NCBI GenBank assembly: GCA_937867305.1 | Contig: CALMKJ010000133.1 | Span: forward strand, 1 to 34,302 | Direction of reading: 5' to 3' | Source: an uncultured Ectothiorhodospiraceae bacterium | Lineage (GTDB): Bacteria; Pseudomonadota; Gammaproteobacteria; JAABTG01 | Length of the DNA: 34,302 nucleotides | Part shown: in pieces, positions 23,743-33,306 of the stretch | Position numbering within the stretch: position 1 is the stretch's first letter | Layout: every line of letters begins with the position of its first letter | Program-made: the position numbers and the translations under genes | Notes under the pieces: generated by a model | What the model was told of the DNA's origin: nothing | Database searches by the model: none | The model's input: the letters and a program-made list of their open reading frames with translations, nothing else

Positions 23743-24960
23743 TCACGCGTAGGCGTCCACCAGGCCCCGCTGTCGGTGCGGGCTCCCAGTCCCGAGGGCC
23801 GCCAGGGCCTCGCGTGCCCCCCCCCGCGAGGTCGATGCCTGCGCCGCGGCCGCCCCGGGCCCTGCCTCGGGCGGCGGCCGGTGCCCGGCGCCGTGCCCGG
23901 AGACGTCCACCTGCAGCAACTGCACACCGCTGCTGCCCAGCATGTCCCGCAACTTCGGCAGCGCCATCTCCAGGGCCTCGCGGACCTGGGGATGCGAGGC
24001 GGTGAAGGTGATGCGGGCCTCGTCGTCGACCATCGAGATCCGGACCTCCAGCGGTCCGAGCTCGGGCGGATTGAGCTGCAGGTCGGCCTGCTTCACCTCG
24101 CCCTCCACCATCCAGGCCACGCGGTCGGAGAGTGCCGGAGCCCACTCGGCACTTCCCACCCGGGGGGCGAGCCCGGAGGCGCCGGTCCCTCCGGGGGACA
24201 GCCCCTGGAGGGCGGCGGCGTGGCGCTGACGGGAAGTGGACAGGAGGGCCAGGCTCCCGGGGTCGGGATCCCCGTCGGCTGCGCCGGATTCGGCAAGCTC
24301 CACGGGTTCCGGCCCGGCGGCAGGGGCCAGGGACGGGGCGTCCTGCACGGTGCCCCCCGCAGCCCCGTTTTCCACCGCCCCCTGCTGCGGAGCGGGGAAC
24401 GCCGGGCCGCGCGAAGTCGCGTGCACGGGGTGCTTCCGGGGCACCACGGGCACGGGCTCCGGGGCGGCGGAGGCCGGGGCGGCGGGCACCGCCCCCTCCG
24501 GTTCCGGCCCCACGGCTGCCGTGGGAGGGAAGGCCACGAGGGGCAAGCCCGTCGGGGCCGGCCCGGCCTGCCCAGCGGGCCCGGGCTCTTCGCTCCAGGC
24601 CTCCGCGCCCACGCCGGGCTCAGCCGCCTCCGCGGAGACTCCCGAATCGGGCAGCACCGGGGGCAACGGGACTGCCGGGACCAGCAAGGGCGTTGCCACA
24701 ACCGGCAAGCCGTTGCCGTCCTGCAGGTCACCCGCGGCTTCCTCGGCAAGAGGCCTCGCGCCTGGAATCGGGGCGGGCGGACCGCCGGTCGGGGGTGGCG
24801 CGAGCACCTCCGCGAAGACGGAGGAGAACGGCAGACCCGCGGCGTTCTCCGCAGCAGGCGCGGCCTCCTCCACCAGCCCGGGGGCGGCGGGAGGGGGATC
24901 CGTCCGGACGCCCTCGAAGGCGGGAATCGGAGCGGTCAGGTTCGCGGCAATGGCCTGCAT
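23743..24960 (-). CDS. fliK: Flagellar hook-length control protein FliK
   Basis: The 405-aa protein has a long Pro/Ala/Gly-rich N-terminal ruler region (residues 1-270) and a C-terminal FliK domain (about 275-370). The domain has RVAWMVEGEVKQADLQLNPP, then ELGPLEVRISMVDDEARITF and LEMALPKLRDMLGSSGVQLL. The ruler measures the hook and the C-domain then triggers FlhB switching. The tail (380-405) is Gln/Arg-rich. The ATG at 24960 follows TGGAGC. It has its own sigma-54 promoter just upstream (24993-25008), so it can be expressed independently of fliJ. A second, divergent FliK-like gene lies at 6115-7323. Confidence 0.93.
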   Translation of the reverse strand: MQAIAANLTAPIPAFEGVRTDPPPAAPGLVEEAAPAAENAAGLPFSSVFAEVLAPPPTGGPPAPIPGARPLAEEAAGDLQDGNGLPVVATPLLVPAVPLPPVLPDSGVSAEAAEPGVGAEAWSEEPGPAGQAGPAPTGLPLVAFPPTAAVGPEPEGAVPAAPASAAPEPVPVVPRKHPVHATSRGPAFPAPQQGAVENGAAGGTVQDAPSLAPAAGPEPVELAESGAADGDPDPGSLALLSTSRQRHAAALQGLSPGGTGASGLAPRVGSAEWAPALSDRVAWMVEGEVKQADLQLNPPELGPLEVRISMVDDEARITFTASHPQVREALEMALPKLRDMLGSSGVQLLQVDVSGHGAGHRPPPEAGPGAAAAQASTSRGGAREALAALGTGSPHRQRGLVDAYA

Positions 24961-24992
24961 CGGTCTGGCTCCAGGTGGTCCGGGGTGCGTGA

Positions 24993-25008
24993 AGCAACCC
25001 TCGGGCCA
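24993..25008 (-). promoter_or_regulatory. Sigma-54 promoter of fliK
   Basis: The minus strand reads TGGCCCGAGGGTTGCT, with -24 TGGCCCG and -12 TTGCT in perfect spacing and one mismatch to consensus (A to C). It lies 33 bases before the fliK start, in the 67-base gap after fliJ. Confidence 0.8.
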
Positions 25009-25027
25009 GGTCGGGACGATAGGGGGG

Positions 25028-25465
25028 TCAGCGGGCCCGGGGGGCCTGTGAAGTGCGATCGTCGCTCTCGCGCTGCTCGCTCCTCAGGCGGTTGCGGTCT
25101 TCCTCCCTGCGCGCCCTGGTGAGCACCTCGTCGAGCACACGGAACCGGGAGCGCGCGGCCAGCCATTCCTCACGGTGCTGATCGAAGCGCCCCCGGGTCA
25201 GGGCGATCAGCGACTCCAGCTGGCGCACGCCCTCGTCCACCTGACCGATGAAGTCGAGAAATCGCTTTATGTGAGTCGCTGAACTTCCTGTTTTTCCTAG
25301 CTGGTTAAGACGTTCTGCATACTCGGACCGATACGCCTTGAGCTCGCCCAGACGCGCCTCGTAGTGCGCGAGCTCGTCCCGGCTCGCCTGCAGCGAGCGG
25401 GCCGCGCCCTGCTGCCGCTGGTCCGCGAGGCGGGCGAAGGGCTCCAGCCGGGTCGAGCGGTTCAC
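25028..25465 (-). CDS. fliJ: Flagellar export chaperone/stalk protein FliJ
   Basis: The 145-aa, almost fully helical coiled-coil protein fits FliJ, which links the FliI ATPase ring to the FlhA gate. The N-terminal RLEPFARLADQRQQGAARSL and middle FDQHREEWLAARSRFRVLDE are family-like. No membrane segment is present. The GTG at 25465 is seven bases after the fliI stop. Codons for about residues 48-70 (25255-25325) are clearly AT-rich (about 43% GC over 60 bases), unlike the rest of the gene. Confidence 0.93.
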   Translation of the reverse strand: MNRSTRLEPFARLADQRQQGAARSLQASRDELAHYEARLGELKAYRSEYAERLNQLGKTGSSATHIKRFLDFIGQVDEGVRQLESLIALTRGRFDQHREEWLAARSRFRVLDEVLTRARREEDRNRLRSEQRESDDRTSQAPRAR

Positions 25466-25472
25466 GCGTCAA

Positions 25473-26894
25473 TCACCCGCGCCGGGCCGGGGGTGCCGGC
25501 CGGGGCGCCACGCCCGCCGCCGCGCGTTCCGGGGCGCCTGCGGCCTCGCCGGACTTCACCGTCGCCCGCAGGCCCTGCAGGCTGTCGGCGATCGCGTCCC
25601 GTTCCCCGATGTCCTGGCGCAGGAAGCCCATCAGGCGCGGGTACATCTGGATCGCGTGATCCACCTGCGGGTCGCTGCCCGCCGCGTACGCACCCACGCT
25701 GATCAGGTCCTCGTGCCGGCGGTACACCGAGTACACCTGCCGGAAGCGCCGCGCGTCCTGCAGATGGCGCGGGTCGCAGATGTCCGCCATCGCCCGGCTG
25801 ATGGACCGCTCCAGGTCGATGGCAGGGTAGTGGCCCGCCTCGGCGAGCGTGCGCGAGAGGACGATGTGTCCGTCGAGGATGGCGCGCGCCGAGTCGGCGA
25901 TGGGGTCGTGCTGCTCGTCCGCCTCGGTCAGCACCGTGTAGAACGCCGTGACCGAGCCGCCGCCCGTCTCCCCGTTGCCCGCCCGCTCCACCAGTTGCGG
26001 CAGGCGGGTGAAGACCGAGGGCGGATAGCCCCGGGTCGCGGGCGGCTCGCCGATGGCGAGGCCGATCTCGCGCAGGGCCTGGGCGTAGCGGGTGAGCGAG
26101 TCCATCAGGAGCAGGACGTGTCTGCCCTGGTCGCGGAAGTACTCGGCGACCGCGGTGGCCAGCGCGGCGCCGTGCAGGCGCATGAGTGGGGGGTCGTCGG
26201 CCGGGGAGGCCACGACGACCGCGCGAGCCATCCCCTCCTCGCCAAGGATGCCCTCGATGAACTCCTTGACCTCGCGTCCCCGCTCGCCGATGAGACCGAC
26301 CACGACCACGTCGGCCTCCGTGAACCGCGTCATCATCCCGAGCAGACGGCTCTTGCCGACGCCGCTGCCCGCGAACAACCCCATGCGCTGCCCGCGACCC
26401 ACCGTGAGCAGGGAGTTGATGGCCCGTACCCCCACGTCGAGGGGCTGGTCGATGCGGTGCCGGGTCAGGGGGTTGATGCCGCGGCCCGCGAGCGGGACCC
26501 GTTGCGCCACGGCGATCGGTCCCTTGCCGTCCAGGGGCACGCCGGTGCCCGAGAGCACGCGACCGAGCACCGCGTCGCTGAGCCCCACGTCGCCCCCCCG
26601 CCCGACCGGCGTGACGCGGGCGTTCGGGGCGAGCCCGCGGATGTCGCCGATGGGCATCAGGTAGAGCCGGTCCGCCCCGAACCCCACCACCTCGGATTCC
26701 ACGACGGTGCCCCCGGGGCCGGCGACCCGGCAGCGATCACCGATCGCCGCCTGACACCCCACGGCCTCCAGGGTCAAACCCACCATCCGCGTGAGCATCC
26801 CCTGGACCACGAGCGGGGGCGGAGTCTCCGCCCGCTGCCGGCAGGACGCGAGGCGCGAGGCCCACAGCCTTCGACGGTCGAGGTCAGGGGACAC
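25473..26894 (-). CDS. fliI: Flagellum-specific export ATPase FliI
   Basis: The 473-aa F1-beta-like ATPase energises substrate unloading at the export gate. Walker A is AGSGVGKS (175-182), followed by [20 protein letters not shown]. Walker B is [20 protein letters not shown], and [20 protein letters not shown] is typical of type III ATPases. The GTG at 26894 overlaps the fliH stop by 11 bases and has GAGGGCGAGC upstream. The open frame continues about 35 codons further upstream, but that reads through fliH and lacks FliI character. Confidence 0.96.
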   Translation of the reverse strand: MSPDLDRRRLWASRLASCRQRAETPPPLVVQGMLTRMVGLTLEAVGCQAAIGDRCRVAGPGGTVVESEVVGFGADRLYLMPIGDIRGLAPNARVTPVGRGGDVGLSDAVLGRVLSGTGVPLDGKGPIAVAQRVPLAGRGINPLTRHRIDQPLDVGVRAINSLLTVGRGQRMGLFAGSGVGKSRLLGMMTRFTEADVVVVGLIGERGREVKEFIEGILGEEGMARAVVVASPADDPPLMRLHGAALATAVAEYFRDQGRHVLLLMDSLTRYAQALREIGLAIGEPPATRGYPPSVFTRLPQLVERAGNGETGGGSVTAFYTVLTEADEQHDPIADSARAILDGHIVLSRTLAEAGHYPAIDLERSISRAMADICDPRHLQDARRFRQVYSVYRRHEDLISVGAYAAGSDPQVDHAIQMYPRLMGFLRQDIGERDAIADSLQGLRATVKSGEAAGAPERAAAGVAPRPAPPARRG

Positions 26895-27564
26895 GCTCGC
26901 CCTCGCGCTCTTCCCCGAGCACCCGGGCCACCACGGCGGCGAGACGCTGCTCCACGCTGGCGTCCACGAGCGAAACGTCGGTGGAGACCCGGCAACCACC
27001 CCGCGTGAGCATGGGGTCCTCCACGATCTGCCAGCGGCTCTCCTCGCCTTCCCCCACCCGCATCCGCTCGCGCAGCAGCGCCGCGTCGGCCGGGTTCAGG
27101 TGCACCCGGACGCTGCGGGCCGCCACGGGCAGGACGGAGACCGCCTCCCGGACCACCGCGATGACCTGCCCGGGGTCGGTGCGCAGTTCCCGGCGGAGCA
27201 CGTGGCGCGCGACGCTCGTGGCGAGCGCGACCAGCGAGTCCTCCACCTCCCGGTCGAGGGCCTCGAGCGGGCGCGCCAGCAGGTCCAGGATCGACTGGAT
27301 GCGCACCAGACGCGCCGCCGCCTCCGCTTCCCCCGCCTCCCGTCCCTCCCGGTAGCCCGCCTCCTCACCGGCGTGCCGCCCCTGCTCGAAGCCCTCCCGG
27401 TAGGCCTCGGCGTGCAGGGCCTCGAGCTGGGCCGCGGTCAGCGGTCGCGCGAGCTCGTCCTCGCCCTGCCCCTTCCGACGCTCCTCGATGCCGATCACGG
27501 GGAGCTCCCACTGGTCGAACCGGCGCAGCTCCGCCGCCGTGATGAGCTTGCGCGGGGCGGCCAT
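26884..27564 (-). CDS. fliH: Flagellar assembly protein FliH
   Basis: The 226-aa protein regulates FliI and tethers it to FliN. The N-terminus is [21 protein letters not shown] glycine-spaced helix ([14 protein letters not shown], with [18 protein letters not shown] before it) matches the GxxxG-like repeats typical of FliH. The C-terminal domain contains [20 protein letters not shown] and [15 protein letters not shown]. The ATG shares one base with the fliG stop, and the 3' end overlaps fliI by 11 bases. Confidence 0.95.
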   Translation of the reverse strand: MAAPRKLITAAELRRFDQWELPVIGIEERRKGQGEDELARPLTAAQLEALHAEAYREGFEQGRHAGEEAGYREGREAGEAEAAARLVRIQSILDLLARPLEALDREVEDSLVALATSVARHVLRRELRTDPGQVIAVVREAVSVLPVAARSVRVHLNPADAALLRERMRVGEGEESRWQIVEDPMLTRGGCRVSTDVSLVDASVEQRLAAVVARVLGEEREGERVP

Positions 27565-28574
27565 CAGACCATCTCCTCACCGCCCTTTCCGAGAGCGATC
27601 TGCCCCTCGTCGGCCATGCGCCGGGCGACGCTCAGGATCTCCCGCTGGGCCACCTCGACCTCGCTCACCCGCACGGGGCCCTTGGCGTCCAGGTCGTCGC
27701 GCAGCATCTCGGAGGCGCGCTTGGACATGTTCCTGAAGAACTTTTCCTTGACCTCCTCGTCGGCGCCCTTCAGGGCGAGCAGCAGGGTCTCCGAGGAGAT
27801 CTCCCGCAGCAGCGCCTGGATGCTCTGGTCGTCGATGTCCATCAGGTCCTCGAACACGAACATCAGGTCCTGGATCTGCTGCGCGAGCGTGCCATCGGCG
27901 TCGCGCATCCGGTCCAGGACCTCGGTCTCCGAGCTGTTGTCCATGAAGTTCAGGATGTTGGCGGCCGTGCGCACACCTCCAACGGCGGAGGCCTTCACGG
28001 TGGCGCTGCCGGAGAACTGCTTTTCCAGCACGAGATTGAGCTCTTGCAGGGCGGCGGGCTGGACGGTGTCCAGCGTCGCGACGCGCAACAGGAGGTCCGA
28101 GCGCATGCGCTCGGGGAGGTGCGCGAGCACCTCGGCCGCGTGGTCGCTCTCGAGGTAGGCGAGCACGATGGCCACGATCTGGGGATGCTCGTTTCGGATC
28201 ATGTCGGCAATCGAGCGCGGGTCCATCCACTTCAGGGTCTCGAGGCCCTGGGTGGCGTCGCCGAGAACGATCCGGTCCATCAAGCCCCTCGCCTTGTCCT
28301 CGCCGAGGGCCTTCACCAGGGCCGTGCGCATGTAACTCTCGGCGTCGATGCCGAGCGCGGTGTGCTTGCCCACCGCGTCGAGGAAGCGGTCGACCACCCC
28401 GTTGACCTGGTCCTGGGAGACGTTGCGGATCGAGGACATGGAGGCGCCGAGCTTCTGCACCTCGCGGGGACCCATGTGCTGCAGCACGGAGGCTGCACCC
28501 TCCTCGCCGAGCATCAGGAGCAGGACGGCCGCCCGCTCCACGCCCTTCAACACACCTTCGCCCGCGTCACTCAT
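27564..28574 (-). CDS. fliG: Flagellar motor switch protein FliG
   Basis: The 336-aa C-ring protein couples the MS ring to the stators. The N-terminal FliF-binding domain contains VERAAVLLLMLGEEGAASVL. The middle domain contains EHPQIVAIVLAYLESDHAAE, with the EHPQ motif that contacts FliM. The C-terminal torque helix has DQSIQALLREISSETLLLAL and the charged residues facing the stator. The protein ends in EEMV, a common FliG terminus. The ATG overlaps fliF by eight bases. Confidence 0.97.
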   Translation of the reverse strand: MSDAGEGVLKGVERAAVLLLMLGEEGAASVLQHMGPREVQKLGASMSSIRNVSQDQVNGVVDRFLDAVGKHTALGIDAESYMRTALVKALGEDKARGLMDRIVLGDATQGLETLKWMDPRSIADMIRNEHPQIVAIVLAYLESDHAAEVLAHLPERMRSDLLLRVATLDTVQPAALQELNLVLEKQFSGSATVKASAVGGVRTAANILNFMDNSSETEVLDRMRDADGTLAQQIQDLMFVFEDLMDIDDQSIQALLREISSETLLLALKGADEEVKEKFFRNMSKRASEMLRDDLDAKGPVRVSEVEVAQREILSVARRMADEGQIALGKGGEEMV

Positions 28575-30333
28575 TCTCGCCGATCCAGTTCCGCACGACC
28601 TGGGCCACCCGCTTGGGGTCCTGGCTCACGAGGGAGCGCAGGCTATCCACCTGCTGCAACTGATGGTCGCGGGCGACGCCCCCGCCGGGCCGCGACACCC
28701 CGGACTGCGCCTCCGACAGGCTCAGCCGGTCCTCGGCGAGTCCGCCGCCGGACACACGCTCGGCCTGCCCCCGCGGTCCCGCCAGACCGGGCGGTGCGGC
28801 GAGCAGCGGGGCCTGGCTCGCCAACCGGCGCATGGCGGGGCGCAGCACCCCGAGCACCAGCAGGAGCACGATCCCGGCGGCGAGGAGTTGCTTGCCGACG
28901 TCCCAGACCCAGGACTGCTGCCACACGGCGGGCTCCTCGAACGCCTCGCCCCCTGCGCCGGTCGTGAAGGGCACGTTCACGACGTTGACGCTGTCGCCCC
29001 GCGCCGCGCTGAAGCCGATGGCCTCGCGCACGAGGCCCGAGAACCGCTCCAGTTCGTCGGGCTTCAGGGAGCGGCGCACCGTTTCCCCGTCCTCTCCGAC
29101 GCTGCGCAGGTCGTCCAGGACCACCGCGACCGACAGACGCTTCAGGGTCGTGGTCGGCAGGGTCGTGTGGCTGACGGTGCGGTCGACCTCGAAATTGCGC
29201 GTGTACCGGCGGCTCAGGACGTTGCCCTGGGCTCCGCTCCCGGCCGGCGCGCCGGCCGCCCCGGCGGCCCCGGGACCCGACGCCCGCGCCTCGCCCGGTC
29301 CCGGCGTGCGCCCCGCGGCAACCGCCTGCTCCGGGGCCGCCCCCGCCCCAGGCGGGGTATTGCTCAGCGCACCCGGCACACCGGAGGCAAGCCCCGTCGC
29401 CCCCGCGCGCGCCTCCTCGGCGACCTGCTCGCTGCGCAGGGCGGTCAACTCGGGGCTGAAGCTCTCCCGGGTCTGCTCGGTGCGCGTGAAGTCGACTTCC
29501 GCGACCACCTGGGCCCGCACCCCGTCCGGGCCCAGGATGGGCGAGAGGATGTCCTCGATCCGCTTGATGTAGTAGCTCTCCAGACGGCGGCTGAAGTCGA
29601 ACTCCTGCTGCGAGTGCAGCGCCTCCCGGGAGGCGTCGGAGGCCGTCAGCAGGCGCCCCTTCTGGTCCACGACCCGGACGTCCCCGACTTCCATTCCCGG
29701 GACACTGGCGGCCACCAGGTTCGCGATGGCCGCCACCTGGGGCTGCTCCAGGCTGCGACCCGCGTACAGGTGCACGAGCACCGAGGCGCTGACGCGCTTG
29801 CGCTCGCGCACGAAGGCCGAGGCCTTGGGCAGGGCCAGGTGCACCCGCGCCTTCTCGACTCCCTGGATGGTCGCGACCGAGCGGGCGAGTTCGACCTCGA
29901 GCGCCCGCTGGTAACGGGCCTGCTCCATGAACTGGCTGGTGCCCATCTCCGGCTCGCGCTGCAGCAGCTCGAAGCCGACCTCCGCGCTGTGGGGCAGACC
30001 CTCACCGGCGAGCGCCATGCGCGCCCGGTGGACGTCCGCCCCCGGCACGAGGACCGCCCCACTCTGGGCGTCGAGCCGATGGGGGATCCGGGCCCGCTCG
30101 AGGCCTGCCACCACCTCCGTCGCCTCCTTGGGGGCGAGGTTCCGGAAGAGCTGGGTGTATCCGGGCGAACGCGACCACTGCACCACCCAGATCCCGAGCG
30201 CGACGCTGAGGGCCAGACCCGCCATGACCCCCGCCTGCTTCAGGACCGGCATCTCGCTCAGCGCCTGCAGGGCCGCCATGGGCCCCGATCGCCGCGCCAG
30301 GAGTTGCTGTCCCCCGTCTGCCGTCACCGCCAT
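28567..30333 (-). CDS. fliF: Flagellar MS-ring protein FliF
   Basis: The 588-aa protein has membrane helices at about 34-53 and 483-499. The ring-building periplasmic part shows FRNLAPKEATEVVAGLERAR, GEGLPHSAEVGFELLQ, RALEVELARSVATIQGVEKA and RVHLALPKASAFVRE. A Gly/Ala-rich loop spans about residues 315-365. The final 30 residues (DPKRVAQVVRNWIGENE) form the FliG-binding tail. FliF makes the first structure of the basal body. The ATG at 30333 lies 33 bases after the fliE stop. Confidence 0.97.
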   Translation of the reverse strand: MAVTADGGQQLLARRSGPMAALQALSEMPVLKQAGVMAGLALSVALGIWVVQWSRSPGYTQLFRNLAPKEATEVVAGLERARIPHRLDAQSGAVLVPGADVHRARMALAGEGLPHSAEVGFELLQREPEMGTSQFMEQARYQRALEVELARSVATIQGVEKARVHLALPKASAFVRERKRVSASVLVHLYAGRSLEQPQVAAIANLVAASVPGMEVGDVRVVDQKGRLLTASDASREALHSQQEFDFSRRLESYYIKRIEDILSPILGPDGVRAQVVAEVDFTRTEQTRESFSPELTALRSEQVAEEARAGATGLASGVPGALSNTPPGAGAAPEQAVAAGRTPGPGEARASGPGAAGAAGAPAGSGAQGNVLSRRYTRNFEVDRTVSHTTLPTTTLKRLSVAVVLDDLRSVGEDGETVRRSLKPDELERFSGLVREAIGFSAARGDSVNVVNVPFTTGAGGEAFEEPAVWQQSWVWDVGKQLLAAGIVLLLVLGVLRPAMRRLASQAPLLAAPPGLAGPRGQAERVSGGGLAEDRLSLSEAQSGVSRPGGGVARDHQLQQVDSLRSLVSQDPKRVAQVVRNWIGENE

Positions 30334-30366
30334 GTCCGCTCAGCCCCCTGCCCTTTGACGCTGCCG

Positions 30367-30699
30367 CTAGATGGGCATGTTCATGATGTCCTGGTAGGCC
30401 GCGAGCAGCTTGTTGCGGACCTGCAGGGTCGCCTGGAACGCCAGCCCGGCCTTTTCCCGGGCCACCGCGACCTCGGCCAGGCTCACCTTCGGGTCGCCGA
30501 GCTCGAAGGACTCCGCGAGCCCCTCGGCGCGCTGCTGAATCCCGTTCACCGCCGCCAGCGACTCGCTCAGCACCCGGCCGAAATCGGCGCCCTGCGCCGG
30601 GCGGCCCCAGTCCGCGCCCTGCACGGAGCGCGCCTCGCTCGCGAGCGCCCGCATCTGCGAAAGCAGCGCCTGTAGATCCGGTCCGCCGGAGACTCTCAT
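30367..30699 (-). CDS. fliE: Flagellar hook-basal body protein FliE
   Basis: The 110-aa protein joins the MS ring and export gate to the rod. Family features are FGRVLSESLAAVNGIQQRAE, VSLAEVAVAREKAGLAFQAT and the closing LQVRNKLLAAYQDIMNMPI. Two in-frame ATGs compete. The first (30705) is directly abutted by GAGGAGG, while the second (30699) has that ribosome binding site at the proper spacing of six, so I chose 30699. It begins 11 bases after the fleR stop with no visible separate sigma-54 promoter, so it is probably co-transcribed with fleSR. Confidence 0.93.
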   Translation of the reverse strand: MRVSGGPDLQALLSQMRALASEARSVQGADWGRPAQGADFGRVLSESLAAVNGIQQRAEGLAESFELGDPKVSLAEVAVAREKAGLAFQATLQVRNKLLAAYQDIMNMPI

Positions 30700-30710
30700 C
30701 GCCATCCTCC

Positions 30711-32060
30711 TCAGGAAACGCCCGCTTCGCGCATGCGCTGGAGCTTGTGGCGCAGCGTACGGGGGCTGATGCCGAGCCGGGCCGCGGCGAGCGCCCGGTT
30801 GCCCCGCTCCTCGGCGAGCGCGGTCAGGATCCGCTCACGCTCCTGGCGCCGGAGGGCGTCGCCAAGCCCCACGGCCGGCGCCTCCTCTTCGGGCTCGGCC
30901 GCCGCGGGGGGGCGGACCTCGGGCCGTGGAGCGCTCTCGAAGGCCAAGTCCGCCGCGCTGATGCGCCCGCCCTGGGACAGGATGAGCGCCCGCTGCAGCA
31001 GGTTGCCGAGCTCGCGCACGTTCCCCGGCCAGCGGTGCGCCAGCAGGCGCTCCCGGGCCGTGGCGTCGAGCACCGGCGCCACCTGCCCGGCCGCCGCCGA
31101 CATCCGCGCGAGCAGGTGCTCGGCCAGCGGCACGACGTCCCCCGGACGCTCACGCAGGGCGGGCAGGCGCAGCGGAAACACGTTCAGCCGGTAATAGAGG
31201 TCCTCACGGAAACGACCCGCCGCCACCTCGGCCCGGAGCTCCCGGTTGGAGGTCGCGAGGACCCGGACGTCGAGCGCCACCGTAGCCTGGCCGCCGAGCC
31301 TTTCGACCTCGCGTTCCTGCAGGACACGCAAGAGTTTGGCCTGCAGCGGCAGGCTCATCTCGGAGACCTCGTCGAGGAGCAGCGTCCCGCCCTGGGCCTG
31401 CTCGAACTTCCCGGGCGAGGAACGGTAGGCCCCCGTGAAGGCGCCCTTCTCGTAGCCGAAGAGCACCGCCTCGAGCATGTTGTCCGGTATCGCGGCGCAG
31501 TTGATGGCGACGAAGGGACCGGAGGCCCGGCGCGACTGGCGGTGAATGAAGCGCGCCAGCACCTCCTTGCCGGTCCCGCTCTCCCCGCTGAGAAACACCG
31601 TCGCGTCGCTCTCCGCGACCCGCGCCGCCAGCGCGAGCAGGGCGCGGCTCGCAGGGTCCTCGGCGACGACCTCGGCGTCCGCCCCGGCGACCGCCCTCAG
31701 GTACTGGGCCACCTTGGCGATGAGGACCTCGGCCTCGAAGGGCTTCACGAGATAGTCGACGGCACCCTCGCGCATCGCCTCCACGGCCTGCTGAACCGTG
31801 CCGTAGGCCGTCATCAGCAGGACCGGCAGCTCGGGGTGCGAGGCGCGCAGGCGCCGCAGGAGCGTGAGCCCGTCCATGGGGCGCATCTGCACGTCGCTCA
31901 CCACGAGTCCCGCGGACGCACGCTCGAGGAGCCGCAGGGCCTCCTCCCCGTCGGCCGCCGCCTGCACGCGGTAGCCGGCAAGCGCGAGGGTGTCCACGAG
32001 CGCCTCGCGCAGGGGCGCGTCGTCCTCGACCACCAGCGCTTCCCACACGTCCCGGGTCAC
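30711..32060 (-). CDS. fleR: Sigma-54-dependent response regulator FleR
   Basis: The 449-aa NtrC-type regulator has a receiver (1-115) with acidic residues near 13-14, phospho-acceptor Asp56 in [14 protein letters not shown] and Lys106. The AAA+ domain has Walker A GESGTGKE (159-166) and the sigma-54 contact motif GAFTGA (206-211), with Walker [12 protein letters not shown]-terminal Fis-type HTH follows ([20 protein letters not shown]). It is the partner of FleS and activates middle flagellar genes with RpoN. The GTG at 32060 overlaps the fleS stop by four bases and follows GAGGGGAG. An open frame extends far upstream in fleS but is not FleR. Confidence 0.96.
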   Translation of the reverse strand: MTRDVWEALVVEDDAPLREALVDTLALAGYRVQAAADGEEALRLLERASAGLVVSDVQMRPMDGLTLLRRLRASHPELPVLLMTAYGTVQQAVEAMREGAVDYLVKPFEAEVLIAKVAQYLRAVAGADAEVVAEDPASRALLALAARVAESDATVFLSGESGTGKEVLARFIHRQSRRASGPFVAINCAAIPDNMLEAVLFGYEKGAFTGAYRSSPGKFEQAQGGTLLLDEVSEMSLPLQAKLLRVLQEREVERLGGQATVALDVRVLATSNRELRAEVAAGRFREDLYYRLNVFPLRLPALRERPGDVVPLAEHLLARMSAAAGQVAPVLDATARERLLAHRWPGNVRELGNLLQRALILSQGGRISAADLAFESAPRPEVRPPAAAEPEEEAPAVGLGDALRRQERERILTALAEERGNRALAAARLGISPRTLRHKLQRMREAGVS

Positions 32061-33169
32061 GGCCTGGCTCCCCTCGCGGCATCCCCGGGGGCCGGGTCGG
32101 GCTGCGCCCAGAGGGGCAATTCGATCCGGAAATGGGCCCCGGGCGCGGGGCTGTCGATCAGCGCGACCCGCCCGCCGTGAGCCTCGGCCACCGCGCGCGC
32201 CACGGCGAGCCCGAGACCACTCCCGCCCGGGCGCGTGGTGAAGAAGGGCCGGAAGAGGCTTTCCCGAAGCTCCACCGGAACACCGGGACCGTCGTCGACG
32301 ACGTCGACGGTGAGGAGCCCGGGCCCCGGGGACGACACCGCGAAGAGGACGTTGCGGGCACCCACCTCGCAGGCGTTGTCGATGAGGTTTCCGATGGCCC
32401 CGGCGAGGGCCTGTCGGCTGCCCCGCAGCCGGGTGTCGGACGACTGGACCCGGCAATCCAGGCGCACCCCGCGGGCCTCCATGCGGGGCCCGAGCGGCTG
32501 GCGCACCTGCTCCACCAACTCCCCGACCGAGAGACCCTCCATCTCGAAGCGGCCCTGGCGCGCGAACAGCAACATGTCCCGCACCAGCCCCTCGAGCTGG
32601 CGCAGGACGTCCGTCAACTTGCCGGAGTAGCGCCCCGCATCCACACCGGGCCGGGCGAGGGCCCCCGCGTAGAGCAGGGCCGAGGCGAGCGGCGTGCGCA
32701 CCTGATGGGCCAGCGCGGCCGCCATCTCGCCGAGCGCCGAGAGCCGCTCCAGTTGCGCGATGCGCGTTTGCAGGGCGCGGACCTCGGTCACGTCCTGGAT
32801 CAGGAGGAGCTGCCCCGGCGGGTCCCGCAGCGACGAGGTGTCGATGTGCACCCGCCGGCCGCTCACGAGCGAGAGGTCGGGCCCGTCGTCGGGGCGCGGC
32901 CGGAAGACCCGCGCCGCGACCTCCCGCCAGCGCTGGCCCCGGGCGTCCTCCCCCATCAGGGCGCGGGCCGCGGGGTTGCAAAGCTCGACCAGGCCCTGCG
33001 CGTTCAGCACGACCACGCCGGCCGGCAGGGTTTCGAGGGTCTGGTGTGCCCGGCCGGCCCCGGGTCTCGCCGCGAGGGCGGTGGCGTGCGCCAACGGCGC
33101 CGGGTTACGCCCCGCGCGGGGGCCCTGGGTCGGGGAACGATTCTGGACTGCAGCGGTCGCGGCGGGCAT
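32057..33169 (-). CDS. fleS: Flagellar sensor histidine kinase FleS
   Basis: The 370-aa kinase has no clear membrane segment, so it is probably cytoplasmic. A PAS-like domain spans about residues 42-135 (LETLPAGVVVLNAQGLVELC). The HisKA motif EMAAALAHQVRTPLAS has phospho-acceptor His155. The HATPase domain carries NLIDNACEVGARN, DVVDDGPGVPVELR and GGSGLGLAVARAVAEAHGG. It phosphorylates FleR. The ATG at 33169 follows GGGAGAGG; an upstream start at 33202 lacks this. A sigma-54 promoter precedes it. Confidence 0.95.
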   Translation of the reverse strand: MPAATAAVQNRSPTQGPRAGRNPAPLAHATALAARPGAGRAHQTLETLPAGVVVLNAQGLVELCNPAARALMGEDARGQRWREVAARVFRPRPDDGPDLSLVSGRRVHIDTSSLRDPPGQLLLIQDVTEVRALQTRIAQLERLSALGEMAAALAHQVRTPLASALLYAGALARPGVDAGRYSGKLTDVLRQLEGLVRDMLLFARQGRFEMEGLSVGELVEQVRQPLGPRMEARGVRLDCRVQSSDTRLRGSRQALAGAIGNLIDNACEVGARNVLFAVSSPGPGLLTVDVVDDGPGVPVELRESLFRPFFTTRPGGSGLGLAVARAVAEAHGGRVALIDSPAPGAHFRIELPLWAQPDPAPGDAARGARP

Positions 33170-33226
33170 CGGGCCTCTCCCAGGTCTCGCCGGCGGCCCC
33201 ACGGCGCGCCCGGCTCGCCTCGAAGA

Positions 33227-33242
33227 AGCAAGGGCTGTGCCG
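33227..33242 (-). promoter_or_regulatory. Sigma-54 promoter of fleSR
   Basis: The minus strand reads CGGCACAGCCCTTGCT. The -24 CGGCACA and -12 TTGCT are separated by four bases, with the invariant GG and GC ten bases apart. It lies 58 bases before the fleS start in the gap after fleQ, as expected for FleQ-dependent activation. Confidence 0.8.
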
Positions 33243-33306
33243 AGTAGCGATACCCAGTGAGATCAGACCCTTACGAATGACCGCTCGCCGTGGCGCACCG
33301 GCGGCG

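Noticed and set aside
30711..32981. Extended 756-codon version of fleR
   Set aside because: The upstream part reads fleS in another phase and has no domain. The receiver begins at the GTG at 32060 with a good ribosome binding site.
33287..33306. Hairpin after the fleQ stop as a terminator
   Set aside because: Only a short GC stem with no T-run on the minus strand.
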